From an uncultured Lachnoclostridium sp. (GTDB taxonomy: Bacteria > Bacillota > Clostridia > Lachnospirales > Lachnospiraceae), in NCBI GenBank assembly GCA_905212635.1, contig CAJMFH010000029.1:1-33716 (forward strand): a stretch of 33,716 nt of DNA. The letters run 5' to 3'. The notes beneath the pieces were generated by a model. That model worked only from the letters and a program-made list of their open reading frames with translations, ran no database searches and was not told the origin of the DNA. Made by a program: the position numbers and the translations under genes. How positions within the stretch are numbered: position 1 is the first letter of the stretch; each line of letters begins with the position of its first letter. Shown in pieces: positions 8,002 through 16,700 of the stretch.

Positions 8002-8631
8002 ATGAGTATTCAGATTCAAAAAGTAACGGATGCATCTTTCAAAAAATATGGACGTGTTCTGACAGGAGAGTATGATGTCGATGCATTGATTGAAAAAATG
8101 CAGGAGCTGCCTTGCCCGGATGACGAAGTTGTCTATGTGCCATCAGAAAGTGCTTTGGAGGCATTGCCGGTAATGAAAGATTTTACTGATAGTCTGTACG
8201 GCGGACTTCCAATCCAGATTGGATACTGCAATGGAAATAACCATCTTTTGAATGCGGTAGAATATCATCGTTCTTCTGAGATCAATGTGGCAGCAACCGA
8301 TTTAATTCTTTTGATTGGAAGCGAGCAGGATATCGAGGAAGATGATACATACGACACTTCTAAGATTGAGGCATTTTTAGTGCCAAAGGGAACAGTAATC
8401 GACGTATATGCAACGACACTCCACTATGCGCCTTGCAGCGTAGACGGTGCAAACTTCCGTTGTGTAGTAGTCCTTCCAAAGGATACAAACCTTGATCTGG
8501 TTGTAAAACCGGAAGGTGCCAAAGAAGATAAACTTCTGGTAGCACGTAACAAATGGCTGATTGCCCATCCGGATGCGAAGATTGAAGGCGCATTCAATGG
8601 ATTAAAAGGAGAGAACATCTCTGTAAAATAA
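8002..8631 (+). CDS. Cupin-like protein, DUF4867-type
   Basis: A 209-residue soluble protein preceded by AGGAGG (7985-7990). I recognise it, with moderate confidence, as DUF4867, a Firmicutes family related in fold to ureidoglycolate-lyase-like cupins. The visible pattern fits a cupin: an acidic N-terminal half, PIQIGYCNGNNHLLNAVEYHRSSEIN as a strand-turn-strand with His residues, VPKGTVIDVYATTLHYAPC as the second metal-site region, and FRCVVVLPKDT as the closing strand. Family members are often found near sugar-metabolism genes. The reaction is unknown. It forms its own transcription unit, with a promoter upstream and a strong terminator at 8654-8695. Confidence 0.6.
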   Translation: MSIQIQKVTDASFKKYGRVLTGEYDVDALIEKMQELPCPDDEVVYVPSESALEALPVMKDFTDSLYGGLPIQIGYCNGNNHLLNAVEYHRSSEINVAATDLILLIGSEQDIEEDDTYDTSKIEAFLVPKGTVIDVYATTLHYAPCSVDGANFRCVVVLPKDTNLDLVVKPEGAKEDKLLVARNKWLIAHPDAKIEGAFNGLKGENISVK

Positions 8632-8653
8632 GAAATCGAATAATGATTGCGAT

Positions 8654-8695
8654 AGAAGCCGGATTTCTCCCAATGAGATGTCCGGCTTCTTTTAT
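8654..8695 (+). terminator. Rho-independent terminator
   Basis: AGAAGCCGGA (8654-8663) pairs perfectly with TCCGGCTTCT (8681-8690), with an extra TCTC/GAGA pairing in the loop and a TTTT tail. It separates the DUF4867-type gene from the metal operon. Confidence 0.92.
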
Positions 8696-8736
8696 GAAAA
8701 GACCTGAAATTTTTTGAAAATATTTGCATTTAGGTA

Positions 8737-8765
8737 TTGACAAATACAAAACATATGAATATAAT
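8737..8765 (+). promoter_or_regulatory. Promoter of the ArsR-HMA-ATPase-CsoR operon
   Basis: TTGACA (8737-8742), 17-bp spacer, TATAAT (8760-8765): a perfect sigma-A consensus, as expected for a promoter held down by a repressor. Confidence 0.9.
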
Positions 8766-8776
8766 TAAATATGTAA

Positions 8777-8796
8777 ATATGAATAAGCGTTCATAT
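8777..8796. promoter_or_regulatory. ArsR/SmtB-type operator dyad
   Basis: ATATGAA-N6-TTCATAT, a perfect 20-bp dyad starting just after the -10 and closely like the operators bound by zinc/cadmium-sensing ArsR-family repressors. A second dyad, ACATAT-N12-ATATGT (8751-8774), covers the -10 itself, so two dimers could bind side by side. Confidence 0.82.
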
Positions 8797-8825
8797 GATA
8801 AAATTTTGAGAAAGGAGCGCAACTT

Positions 8826-9191
8826 ATGAAACAGCAAGAAACAAATGGCGATTTTCTGGCAGTACATGCCGATGTGGTAAAACGGGTTTTAGAGAAACAG
8901 CCGGCAGAAGAAGAATTGTACGATCTCGCAGAACTTTTTAAAGTATTTGGAGATTCGACCCGCATCCGTATTCTGCATGCATTGTTGGAAACCGAATTGT
9001 GCGTAGGGGATATGGCACAGATATTGAATCTGTCCCAATCCGCAGTCAGCCACCAGCTCAAAATTTTGAAAGATGCGAAACTTGTTCGATTCCGAAGAGA
9101 AGGAAAGATTATTTTTTATGCATTGGATGATGAACACGTGAGAAACATATTGAGTATGGGCGTAGAACATGTTGAAGAAGAACAAAAATAA
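8826..9191 (+). CDS. ArsR/SmtB family metal-sensing repressor
   Basis: A 121-residue winged-helix repressor: ELFKVFGDSTRIRILHALL, then the recognition helix LSQSAVSHQLKILKDA, then the wing FRREGKIIFYAL. The alpha-5 metal site is complete: Asp102, His104, His115 and Glu118, with the same spacing (2, 11, 3) as SmtB Asp104/His106/His117/Glu120. This points to zinc, possibly also cadmium or cobalt. The alpha-3 site is degenerate: ELCVGDMA keeps only one of the two Cys of the CadC/ArsR ELCVCDLA motif. It heads the operon behind a perfect promoter and a matching dyad operator, so autorepression relieved by metal is the likely control. Confidence 0.93.
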   Translation: MKQQETNGDFLAVHADVVKRVLEKQPAEEELYDLAELFKVFGDSTRIRILHALLETELCVGDMAQILNLSQSAVSHQLKILKDAKLVRFRREGKIIFYALDDEHVRNILSMGVEHVEEEQK

Positions 9192-9218
9192 TTTATTAAA
9201 AAAATGGAGGTTTTTATC

Positions 9219-9437
9219 ATGAAGAAAACATACAAAGTAGACGTAGATTGTGCAAACTGTGCAGCAAAGATGGAAGAAGCAGTAAAAAATACAGCAGGTG
9301 TTAAAGATGCTGCTTTGAGTTTTATGACATTGAAATTGAAAGTGGAATTTGAAGAAGGCGCCGATGTAGATGCCGTTATGCAGGAGGCTTACAAAAATTG
9401 TAAAAAAGTAGAGGACGATTGTGAAATCTTCCTGTAA
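9219..9437 (+). CDS. Stand-alone HMA (heavy-metal-associated) domain protein
   Basis: A 72-residue ferredoxin-like HMA domain with the metal-binding CxxC at Cys11/Cys14 (VDCANCAAKM). Start ATG 9219 is preferred over the in-frame ATG 9204, because the latter overlaps the GGAGG ribosome site (9206-9210 region). Two further Cys lie near the C-terminus (KNCKK and DDCEIFL). It sits 14 bp before the ATPase, which itself lacks an N-terminal HMA. It therefore most likely serves as that pump's detached metal-binding domain or as a small chaperone delivering metal to it. The loop reads DCANC rather than the copper-type MxCxxC, in line with Zn/Cd. Confidence 0.88.
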   Translation: MKKTYKVDVDCANCAAKMEEAVKNTAGVKDAALSFMTLKLKVEFEEGADVDAVMQEAYKNCKKVEDDCEIFL

Positions 9438-9451
9438 AGGAGAGAGTGTTT

Positions 9452-11323
9452 ATGACGAAGAAGCAAAAAAAAGTATTATACCGGATTATTATATCGCTTG
9501 TACTTCTTATCGCCGTATCCATTGTAGATACGCTGGTGGAACTGCCGCTGATCGCGCAGGTAGTCCTGTATCTGATTCCGTATTTTATCATCGGATATGA
9601 CATCCTGAAAAAGGCGGGAAAAGGAATTTTGAACCGTCAGGTTTTTGATGAAAATTTCCTGATGGCGGTTGCGACAGTAGGAGCGATTCTTCTCGGTGAT
9701 TTCCGGGAAGGCAGTGCCGTTATGCTTTTTTATCAGATCGGCGAGCTGTTCCAGAGTTTTGCGGTTGGAAAGAGCCGTAAAAATATCACCGCATTGATGG
9801 ATATCCGCCCTGACTATGCGAATATTATTGTGGATGGGAAATTGGAACAGGTAGATCCGGATGATGTGGAAATAGGAACAAAAATTGTTGTAAATCCGGG
9901 TGAGAAAGTGCCGATTGACGGTGTGATCACAGAGGGAAATACAACATTAAATACAAGTGCGTTGACAGGCGAAAGTGTACCAAGAAATGCAAAATGTGGC
10001 GAAGAAGTCATTAGTGGATGTATCAACCTTACCGGTACGATCACGTTAAAGACGACAAAAGAGTTTGGAGATTCCACGGTTTCCAAGATTTTGGATCTGG
10101 TAGAAAATTCAAGTATGAAAAAGTCCCGCTCGGAGAACTTTATTACAAAATTTGCCAAATATTATACGCCGGCAGTATGTTACAGTGCGCTGGCATTGGC
10201 AATTCTACCGCCACTTATTTCCCTCCTTATGGGAATTTCACCGGCATGGCAGCAATGGATCGTGCGTGCACTTACGTTTCTCGTAATCAGTTGTCCGTGT
10301 GCCCTTGTCATTTCCATTCCGCTTAGCTTTTTCGGAGGAATCGGATGTGCTTCGACAAACGGAATCCTGGTAAAAGGATCGAATTATCTGGAAGCACTGG
10401 CAGACACAAAATATATCGTATTTGATAAAACCGGAACACTTACGAAAGGTGTTTTTGAGGTAAGCGGTATTTATCCGGAGCAAGGTACGAGCAAAGAGCA
10501 GTTGATCGAATACGCTGCCTATGCGGAGAGCGGTTCCAGCCATCCGATCAGTGTAAGCCTGAAAAAGGCATACGGCAAAGAAATGAGTTTGGAACGTGTC
10601 AATGACATTGAGGAAATTGCCGGACATGGAGTGAAAGCAGTCGTAGACGGAAAGACAGTATACGCCGGAAATCTTCGTCTGATGAATAAAATGGGAATTT
10701 CTGTCACCCGGGAATACGATGACGGAACGATGGTATATGTAGCCGTTGATAACCACTATGCCGGATGTATCACGATTTCAGATGTAATCAAAGAGACATC
10801 AAAAGATGCTATTTCGGGATTGAAAAAGCATGGCATAAAACAGGCGGTAATGTTGACCGGAGATGCGAAGAAGACTGCCGAAAGAGTAGCAAAAGAAATC
10901 GGAATGGATAAGGTTTGCAGTGAACTTCTTCCGGCAGATAAAGTAAATGAAGTCGAGAAACTTCTTGCTCAGAAAAATGCAAAAGAAAAACTGGCATTTG
11001 TGGGAGACGGCATTAATGATGCACCGGTTCTTTCCCGTGCAGATATTGGTATCGCGATGGGAGCCCTGGGTTCCGATGCAGCGATTGAAGCAGCTGATAT
11101 CGTTCTGATGGACGATGACCCTGCCAAGATTTCTCTTGCAATGAGAATATCCTTAAAGACATTGAAAATTGTCAAACAAAACATCGTATTTGCCCTTGCA
11201 GTAAAGGCAATCTGTCTGATTTTAGGCGCACTTGGCATCGCCGGCATGTGGCTTGCCATCTTTGCCGATGTAGGTGTTATGGTACTGGCGGTTCTCAATG
11301 CAACAAGAGCTTTGAAACTGTAA
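9452..11323 (+). CDS. zntA: P1B-2-type Zn/Cd/Pb-exporting ATPase
   Basis: A 623-residue heavy-metal P-type ATPase. The start is ATG 9452 (AAAGGAGAG upstream) rather than GTG 9446. In order: N-terminal membrane helices, actuator loop with LTGESVP, membrane CPC (281-283), phosphorylation Asp325 in DKTGTLT, HP motif in SSHPIS, and GDGINDAPVLSRADIGIAMG. The last helices carry Lys585 and Asp606 (FADVG) 21 residues apart, the same spacing as Lys693/Asp714 of E. coli ZntA. These are the P1B-2 selectivity residues, so Zn2+, Cd2+ or Pb2+ export is well supported. The N-terminal HMA is absent and supplied by the preceding gene. Membrane protein, co-transcribed with ArsR. Confidence 0.95.
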   Translation: MTKKQKKVLYRIIISLVLLIAVSIVDTLVELPLIAQVVLYLIPYFIIGYDILKKAGKGILNRQVFDENFLMAVATVGAILLGDFREGSAVMLFYQIGELFQSFAVGKSRKNITALMDIRPDYANIIVDGKLEQVDPDDVEIGTKIVVNPGEKVPIDGVITEGNTTLNTSALTGESVPRNAKCGEEVISGCINLTGTITLKTTKEFGDSTVSKILDLVENSSMKKSRSENFITKFAKYYTPAVCYSALALAILPPLISLLMGISPAWQQWIVRALTFLVISCPCALVISIPLSFFGGIGCASTNGILVKGSNYLEALADTKYIVFDKTGTLTKGVFEVSGIYPEQGTSKEQLIEYAAYAESGSSHPISVSLKKAYGKEMSLERVNDIEEIAGHGVKAVVDGKTVYAGNLRLMNKMGISVTREYDDGTMVYVAVDNHYAGCITISDVIKETSKDAISGLKKHGIKQAVMLTGDAKKTAERVAKEIGMDKVCSELLPADKVNEVEKLLAQKNAKEKLAFVGDGINDAPVLSRADIGIAMGALGSDAAIEAADIVLMDDDPAKISLAMRISLKTLKIVKQNIVFALAVKAICLILGALGIAGMWLAIFADVGVMVLAVLNATRALKL

Positions 11324-11338
11324 AAGGGGGCGCAGGCT

Positions 11339-11614
11339 ATGAGACAATGTATGGACGCAGATAATCTGCACCGCAGGCTGAAAAAGATCATTGGACAGGT
11401 TCAGGCAATTGACCGAATGGTTGATGAAAATGTTCCGTGTGAAGATGTTCTTTCTCAGATCAATGCCGCCAAATCGGCTCTGCATAAATGCGGTCAGGTC
11501 GTTTTGGAAGGACATATCAAGCATTGTGTAAGAGACGGAATCGAACACGGAGATGCAGATAAAACGATCGAAGACTTTACCAAAGCGGTAGAACGGTTTG
11601 CCAATATGTCATAA
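11339..11614 (+). CDS. csoR: CsoR-family (DUF156) metal-sensing repressor
   Basis: A 91-residue all-helical repressor of the CsoR/RcnR/FrmR family. The Cu(I) ligand set of CsoR is present with exact spacing: Cys34, His59 and Cys63 (25 and 4 apart, as Cys36/His61/Cys65 in the Mycobacterium tuberculosis protein), in VPCEDVLSQI and EGHIKHCV. LHRRLKKIIGQVQAIDRM forms the conserved basic first helix. It is the last gene of the zinc-type operon, 15 bp after the ATPase, and is followed by a terminator. Its obvious target is the ATACC-N6-GGTAT box 70 bp downstream, in the promoter of the second ATPase. Confidence 0.92.
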   Translation: MRQCMDADNLHRRLKKIIGQVQAIDRMVDENVPCEDVLSQINAAKSALHKCGQVVLEGHIKHCVRDGIEHGDADKTIEDFTKAVERFANMS

Positions 11615-11621
11615 GGACAGC

Positions 11622-11668
11622 ATCCGGCTTGTTGAGAAAATTATATCAATAAGCCGGATTTTCTTTTA
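11622..11668 (+). terminator. Rho-independent terminator of the metal operon
   Basis: A 14-bp stem with one G-T pair (11622-11635 with 11646-11659; core ATCCGGCTT/AAGCCGGAT) and a TTTTCTTTT tail. It ends immediately before the -35 of the next promoter. Confidence 0.92.
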
Positions 11669-11674
11669 ACTCTA

Positions 11675-11703
11675 TTAACAACCTATACCCCTATAGGTAT
11701 AAT
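11675..11703 (+). promoter_or_regulatory. Promoter of the second P1B ATPase
   Basis: TTAACA (11675-11680), 17-bp spacer, TATAAT (11698-11703). Nearly the whole spacer is occupied by the CsoR-type operator. Confidence 0.85.
11681..11700. promoter_or_regulatory. CsoR-type operator
   Basis: Two nested dyads: ACCTATA-CCCC-TATAGGT (11681-11698) and ATACC-N6-GGTAT (11685-11700). The second matches the ATACC-N6/7-GGTAT boxes known for CsoR copA operators in Firmicutes. It fills the -35/-10 spacer, so bound repressor would block RNA polymerase. Confidence 0.85.
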
Positions 11704-11754
11704 AAAAGCAAAATAAACAATGTATATAGTAAATGCATAGAAATGGAGATGGCT

Positions 11755-13644
11755 ATGAAAAAATTAATGGAAAAATTAGAGTGGCTGGCAGAACTGGGAG
11801 GCATGAAACGAGATATTATGTTTCTGATTTTTTCCGGAATTGCATTACTTCTTAGTATTTTAAAAGTGGTTCCGCTTCCGTTTGACATTGCGTGGATCGC
11901 AATCATTCTTTGTGGTGTTCCAATCATACTGGAAGCTGTGATCGGGCTTGTGACAGCTTTTGATATCAAAGCCGATGTGCTTGTTTCTCTTGCCTTGATC
12001 GCGTCTGTGATCATGGGTGAATATTTTGCTGCCGGAGAGGTGGCATTCATCATGCAGATTGGTGCACTGTTAGAAGAACTTACGGTAGCGCGTGCACAGG
12101 CAGGCATTGAAAAACTGGTTCATCTGACACCGCAGACGGCGCGGGTTATTTCGGCAGAGGGAAAAGAAGAGAAAATCATTGCGGCAAAAGACGTTAACGT
12201 GGGAGATATATTACGGGTTCTTCCGGGAGAAACCATTCCGGTAGATGGTGTGATCCTTTCCGGACAGACCTCGATCAATCAGGCGGTTATGACCGGGGAA
12301 TCGATGCCGGTTGACAAGACAATAGGTGATGAAGTTTCTTCCGGAACAGTAAATCAATTTGGAAGTTTCGACATGAAAGCAACCAAAGTAGGGGAAGATT
12401 CTTCGATTCAGAGAATGATCCGTCTGGTACAGTCCGCCGATGCCAGCAAGGCAAAAATTGTAAATCTGGCAGACAGCTGGGCAACTTGGATTGTTGTCAT
12501 TGCTCTGGTTTCAGCGTTATTTACCTGGCTCATTACCGGAAAAGTCATCCGCGCGGTTACGATTCTTGTTGTATTTTGTCCGTGTGCTCTTGTCTTGGCG
12601 ACACCGACAGCAATCGTTGCCGCCATCGGAAATGCAACCAAACATGGATTTCTTGTACGAGAGGGAGATGCCTTGGAACGTCTTGCCAAAGTATCGAGAA
12701 TTACGTTTGATAAAACCGGTACGTTGACAATGGGAACGCCACAGGTAGTTAATGTTGTCAGTGTTCTTCCGGAAATCGGAAAAGAAAAACTGTTTGCCTT
12801 GTGTGCGGCTGCGGAAAGCCGCTCCGAACATCCGTTAGCGAAGGCAATCGTGCGTTCGTATAAAGAAACCGGAAATCGTATTTCCAATAATGAAATCGAG
12901 GAATTTGAGATGATTCCCGGACACGGAGTAAAAGCCGTTGTGGCCGGGCAAAAAATTACGACAGGAAATCCGGCAATGTTTGCAAAGGAAAACATTGCAT
13001 TTGAGAAAGAAGCAGTTCCGCAGGCTGAAAATGCGGTAAAACATGGAGAAACGGTAGTTTATGCAGCGGTAAATGGAACGTTTGCCGGAATCCTTTGTCT
13101 GTCAGATACCTTACGGAAGGAATCCAAAGAACTGATCGCCAGCCTGAAAGAGGATGGCATTGTTCCGGTACTGCTTACCGGTGACAATGAAATGGCAGCG
13201 ACGGCAATGGCAGAAAAACTGGATATCCGGGAAGTTTATGCCGAATGCCGTCCGGAAACCAAATTGGAACGGATCGATCAATTTCAGCAGAGGGGAGAAC
13301 TTGTCTGTATGATCGGGGATGGGATCAACGATGCCCCTGCTTTGAAGAAAGCACATGTGGGAATTGCCATGGGCGGAATCGGAAGTGATATCGCCGTAGA
13401 TGCTGCGGATATCGCGCTGGTGGATGATGAGATCAAAGAGGTTCCACATTTGATGGGACTGGCAAAGAAGATGATGACAAAGATCAAATTGAATCTTACG
13501 TTTTCCATGACATTAAATTTTGTAGCCATTATACTTGCGATGACAGGGATCCTGAACCCGGTCATTGGCGCTCTGGTACATAACTGCGGTTCGGTGTTAG
13601 TTATTATCAATTCGGCACTTTTACTGCGTTGGAAAAGAAAATAA
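11755..13644 (+). CDS. P1B-type heavy-metal ATPase of uncertain metal specificity
   Basis: A 629-residue P-type ATPase. ATG 11755 is preferred because GGAG lies at 11746-11749; ATG 11743 has no ribosome site. In order: MTGESMPVDK actuator loop, membrane CPC (275-277) in FCPCALVLATPTA, Asp319 in DKTGTLT, SEHPLA, TGDNEMAA and GDGINDAPAL. It has no N-terminal HMA. The final helix reads HNCGS (609-613) and VLVIINS, instead of the MSxSS of Cu(I) pumps, the DxG of Zn pumps or the HEGGT of Co/Fe pumps. The CsoR-type operator predicts induction by Cu(I), but this helix does not confirm copper as the substrate. Membrane export pump; monocistronic as far as visible. Confidence 0.88.
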   Translation: MKKLMEKLEWLAELGGMKRDIMFLIFSGIALLLSILKVVPLPFDIAWIAIILCGVPIILEAVIGLVTAFDIKADVLVSLALIASVIMGEYFAAGEVAFIMQIGALLEELTVARAQAGIEKLVHLTPQTARVISAEGKEEKIIAAKDVNVGDILRVLPGETIPVDGVILSGQTSINQAVMTGESMPVDKTIGDEVSSGTVNQFGSFDMKATKVGEDSSIQRMIRLVQSADASKAKIVNLADSWATWIVVIALVSALFTWLITGKVIRAVTILVVFCPCALVLATPTAIVAAIGNATKHGFLVREGDALERLAKVSRITFDKTGTLTMGTPQVVNVVSVLPEIGKEKLFALCAAAESRSEHPLAKAIVRSYKETGNRISNNEIEEFEMIPGHGVKAVVAGQKITTGNPAMFAKENIAFEKEAVPQAENAVKHGETVVYAAVNGTFAGILCLSDTLRKESKELIASLKEDGIVPVLLTGDNEMAATAMAEKLDIREVYAECRPETKLERIDQFQQRGELVCMIGDGINDAPALKKAHVGIAMGGIGSDIAVDAADIALVDDEIKEVPHLMGLAKKMMTKIKLNLTFSMTLNFVAIILAMTGILNPVIGALVHNCGSVLVIINSALLLRWKRK

Positions 13645-13704
13645 GTGGTAACAAATCCACTACATATTGTTAAAATAATTTCCTTTCGTGTGATATATTG
13701 TTCT

Positions 13705-13747
13705 TTCATGAAAAATTAATGCATTTTTTATAATGATGTGTTACAAT
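13705..13747 (+). promoter_or_regulatory. Candidate promoters of the surface-protein operon
   Basis: Two -10 candidates lie in the 140-bp gap: TTCATG-N18-TATAAT (13705-13734) and an extended TGT-TACAAT (13739-13747). The string TGTGTTACAATG is identical to that at 4613-4624. The choice between them cannot be made by eye. Confidence 0.5.
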
Positions 13748-13784
13748 GGCAGACAATGTTATCACAGAAAGGAATTTTTGATAT

Positions 13785-16700
13785 ATGAAAAGAAAAATGG
13801 GAAAAGGATTAACAATCCTGATAACAATGTCCATGATTGTATGTGGGATTCCGTTTCCACAGGGACAGACAAATGAGGGAAAGAGAGCAGATGTTGTGAA
13901 AGCAGAGACAAAAACGGCAGAGATCCGTACAGTCAATGCCAATCTTGGTGCCGGGAAAAAGTATCAGATTGCCGGCATACATGATGCAGAGCATATCGCA
14001 GATGAAGACGTCAAAAATCCGTATGTAGAGTGGTCTAACGGCAGAGGGTCATATGTGTATTATGGAAATTATTACCAAAGCGACCGCAGTGGAAAGAAAA
14101 AAGATCCTATCAAATGGTGTGTAGTCGATGCTTCGACAACAGAATATGGAGATTATTCGATGTTATTGCAGTCCGACGCGGTACTGGATAACGTGGTCTA
14201 TATCAATGATTATGCAAAGAAACTTAATTACAGCGTCACAGAATCCGATGGATCGTCTGTTTTCGGAACTACCTATCTGAAACGTGAGAAAGGACAGGAT
14301 ACCGATCACCTTGCGAATGACTATCAGTACAGTGATATGCGGTACTGGCTTAATTCCATGAAAAATCCGGATGGAACCGACGCATGGGAAGGGGAAAGTA
14401 CCGAAGGTGGGTTTCTGGATACCGCATTTTCAAGCGAAGAGCAGCTGGGACTTTTGGACAGCAAAAAGGATGCTCTCATACATACGCGCAGAAATTATGA
14501 TACGTATCCGGGAACGGTTACCTATGATCATACCCGTTTACAGGGAGATAAAATATTTATCTTCAGTATCGAAGAGTATATGAAGGCCCTATTTGGAGAA
14601 GACTGGGGAAGCAAGACTTCTGCCGTAATGGCTGCCAATAAAACCGCGACAGCATACGGATGTGAAAAACAATGCTGGAATCAAAATCAAGTAAAAGATA
14701 CCGGAAAATATTATGCGTTTTTTTGGGTACGTACAAGACGGATATGCAATTCGGACAGAATAGGGTATTATTGTATCAAGTATGGAGGCTGCTATGAGGG
14801 ATTTAAAGATTATGGGGCGATGAATACTTTGAAAACAGGAACAGGAACCGTACCGGCGTGTAACTTGAAACTTTCTTCGGTTGCATTTACTTCAGCAAGT
14901 AATCAGAAAAAAGCAGATTCTTTTATCCAGACAGAGTCTGCTGAAAATAATCAGAATTGGAATGTCACAATGAATGGGGGAAGTGGTTTTTCCGCTTCAT
15001 TGAAAGCAGGACAAAAGACCTTAGGGTTGCACGCAGGAGATACTATCTATGTAAATGTTAAATCTCTTGGTAAAAATATAAATAAAGACATTGCCTACAA
15101 TCAGCTTTCTGCCATGCTGCTGGACAAAAACGGAACGGTAGCTGCCTATGGAAAAGTGGCAGATATTGTAGACGGAACAATTCAAAAAGACGGAACTGCC
15201 CTTACCGATATTCCGGTTACATTTCCGGGAAGTGAGGAACTTAAAAAGGGAGGACATTTTACCCTGAAACTTTTTGCGGAAGAAGTGAATTCAACAGCAA
15301 CGCAAAATCTTGTTGATTTTGCCAGTAATTCCGTCTCTGTTTCTGTTAATTTTATACCAACACAGGGAATTATTGTATCGAATCCTTATGATAGTCATAT
15401 CGTATATGAAGCAAGTGAGCAAAACGGAGCAGAAGTCCAGTATCTCCCTGCTGATGCAGAATTAAAGGATATCGTATATCAGGCAGAAGAAGGATATTAT
15501 TTTCCGGAAGATTATATCCAAAAACTGGAAGGATTATCCAATGGAACCGTCAACGGAATTACGGTTTCCAGAGATAGTTACACCAAACTGACAATTTCCG
15601 GAAAGCCAACGCAGGGAACGGTGATCGCACTTGCGCCGGCAACACAGAAAGCCGAGCAGGAAAGACCGCAAAATGTGGCTGGAGGAATTAAGAAGATCAC
15701 GGGAACAACGGAAGCGATGGAGTATCGTTTGGTGACAGAGGAAACGACACAGGGAGCATGGCTTTCCTGTACGCAGGGAATCACTGAGGTACCGGCGGCA
15801 GGTACGTATGAGATAAGAAAAAAAGAAACCGACACCTTACAGGCTGGAAAAATTATCCAACTTATAGTGCGTGAAAGAGTGGAGTTTCGTATTGAACCGG
15901 AAACAGGGCTTGTGTATGATGGAACAGAAAAGAAAGGCTATGTGGGAACACCGGAAGTTATGAGTGGAAATTATACGTCCGGAGAGTATAAGGTCACCTA
16001 TACGAACGCAGCCGGCGAGCAATTCGATTCGGCACCGATGGAGGCAGGAAAGTATACCGTTACGATTGCTGTTCCCGACGATAATAAGTATTATCTGGGA
16101 AGTTCCCATGCAGAATTTTCCATTGACAAAGCGACGATAACGGTAAAAGCAGATAAAAAGAGAATGACCGTTGGTGCCAGTATTCCGAAGCTGTCGTACA
16201 GTATCCTTGGCGATTTTGAAAATATGGTAAACACCGATGCGTTACAATTGCAGCTTTCAAAGGAAATTGACACCCGTCAGCCGGGAACGTATTCGAATGC
16301 AATTCATATATCCGGTGCGGTTTTGAAAAAGGGCTGGGAGAAAAATTACAATCCGGTCATCTATGAACAGGGAACACTTGTTGTTGTAGATAAAGAAAAA
16401 GTTGAGCTTACTCTTACCTCGGAAAAGGATATCTTTTATGATGGGCTTCCGCATAAAGGGTATGTCGGAGAACCGAAAGTATCCGCCGGTGGTTATGCGG
16501 GAAACCGCTATACAATCACGTATCGTAAAGCAGATGGAAGTCTGTTATCCGGAATGCCAAGTGAAGTGGGTGAATATGAAGTGACGGCTGCGGTTCCAAG
16601 TGAGAACCCTCATTATCAGGGGAAAGTTACCATTGCTTTTTCGATTCAGAAAATGCCGGTAACACCTTCTCCGACACCGACAGCGACACCAGAGGCAACG

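Noticed and set aside
11743..11754. Upstream ATG for the second P1B ATPase
   Set aside because: The GGAG ribosome site lies after this ATG and is correctly spaced for ATG 11755.
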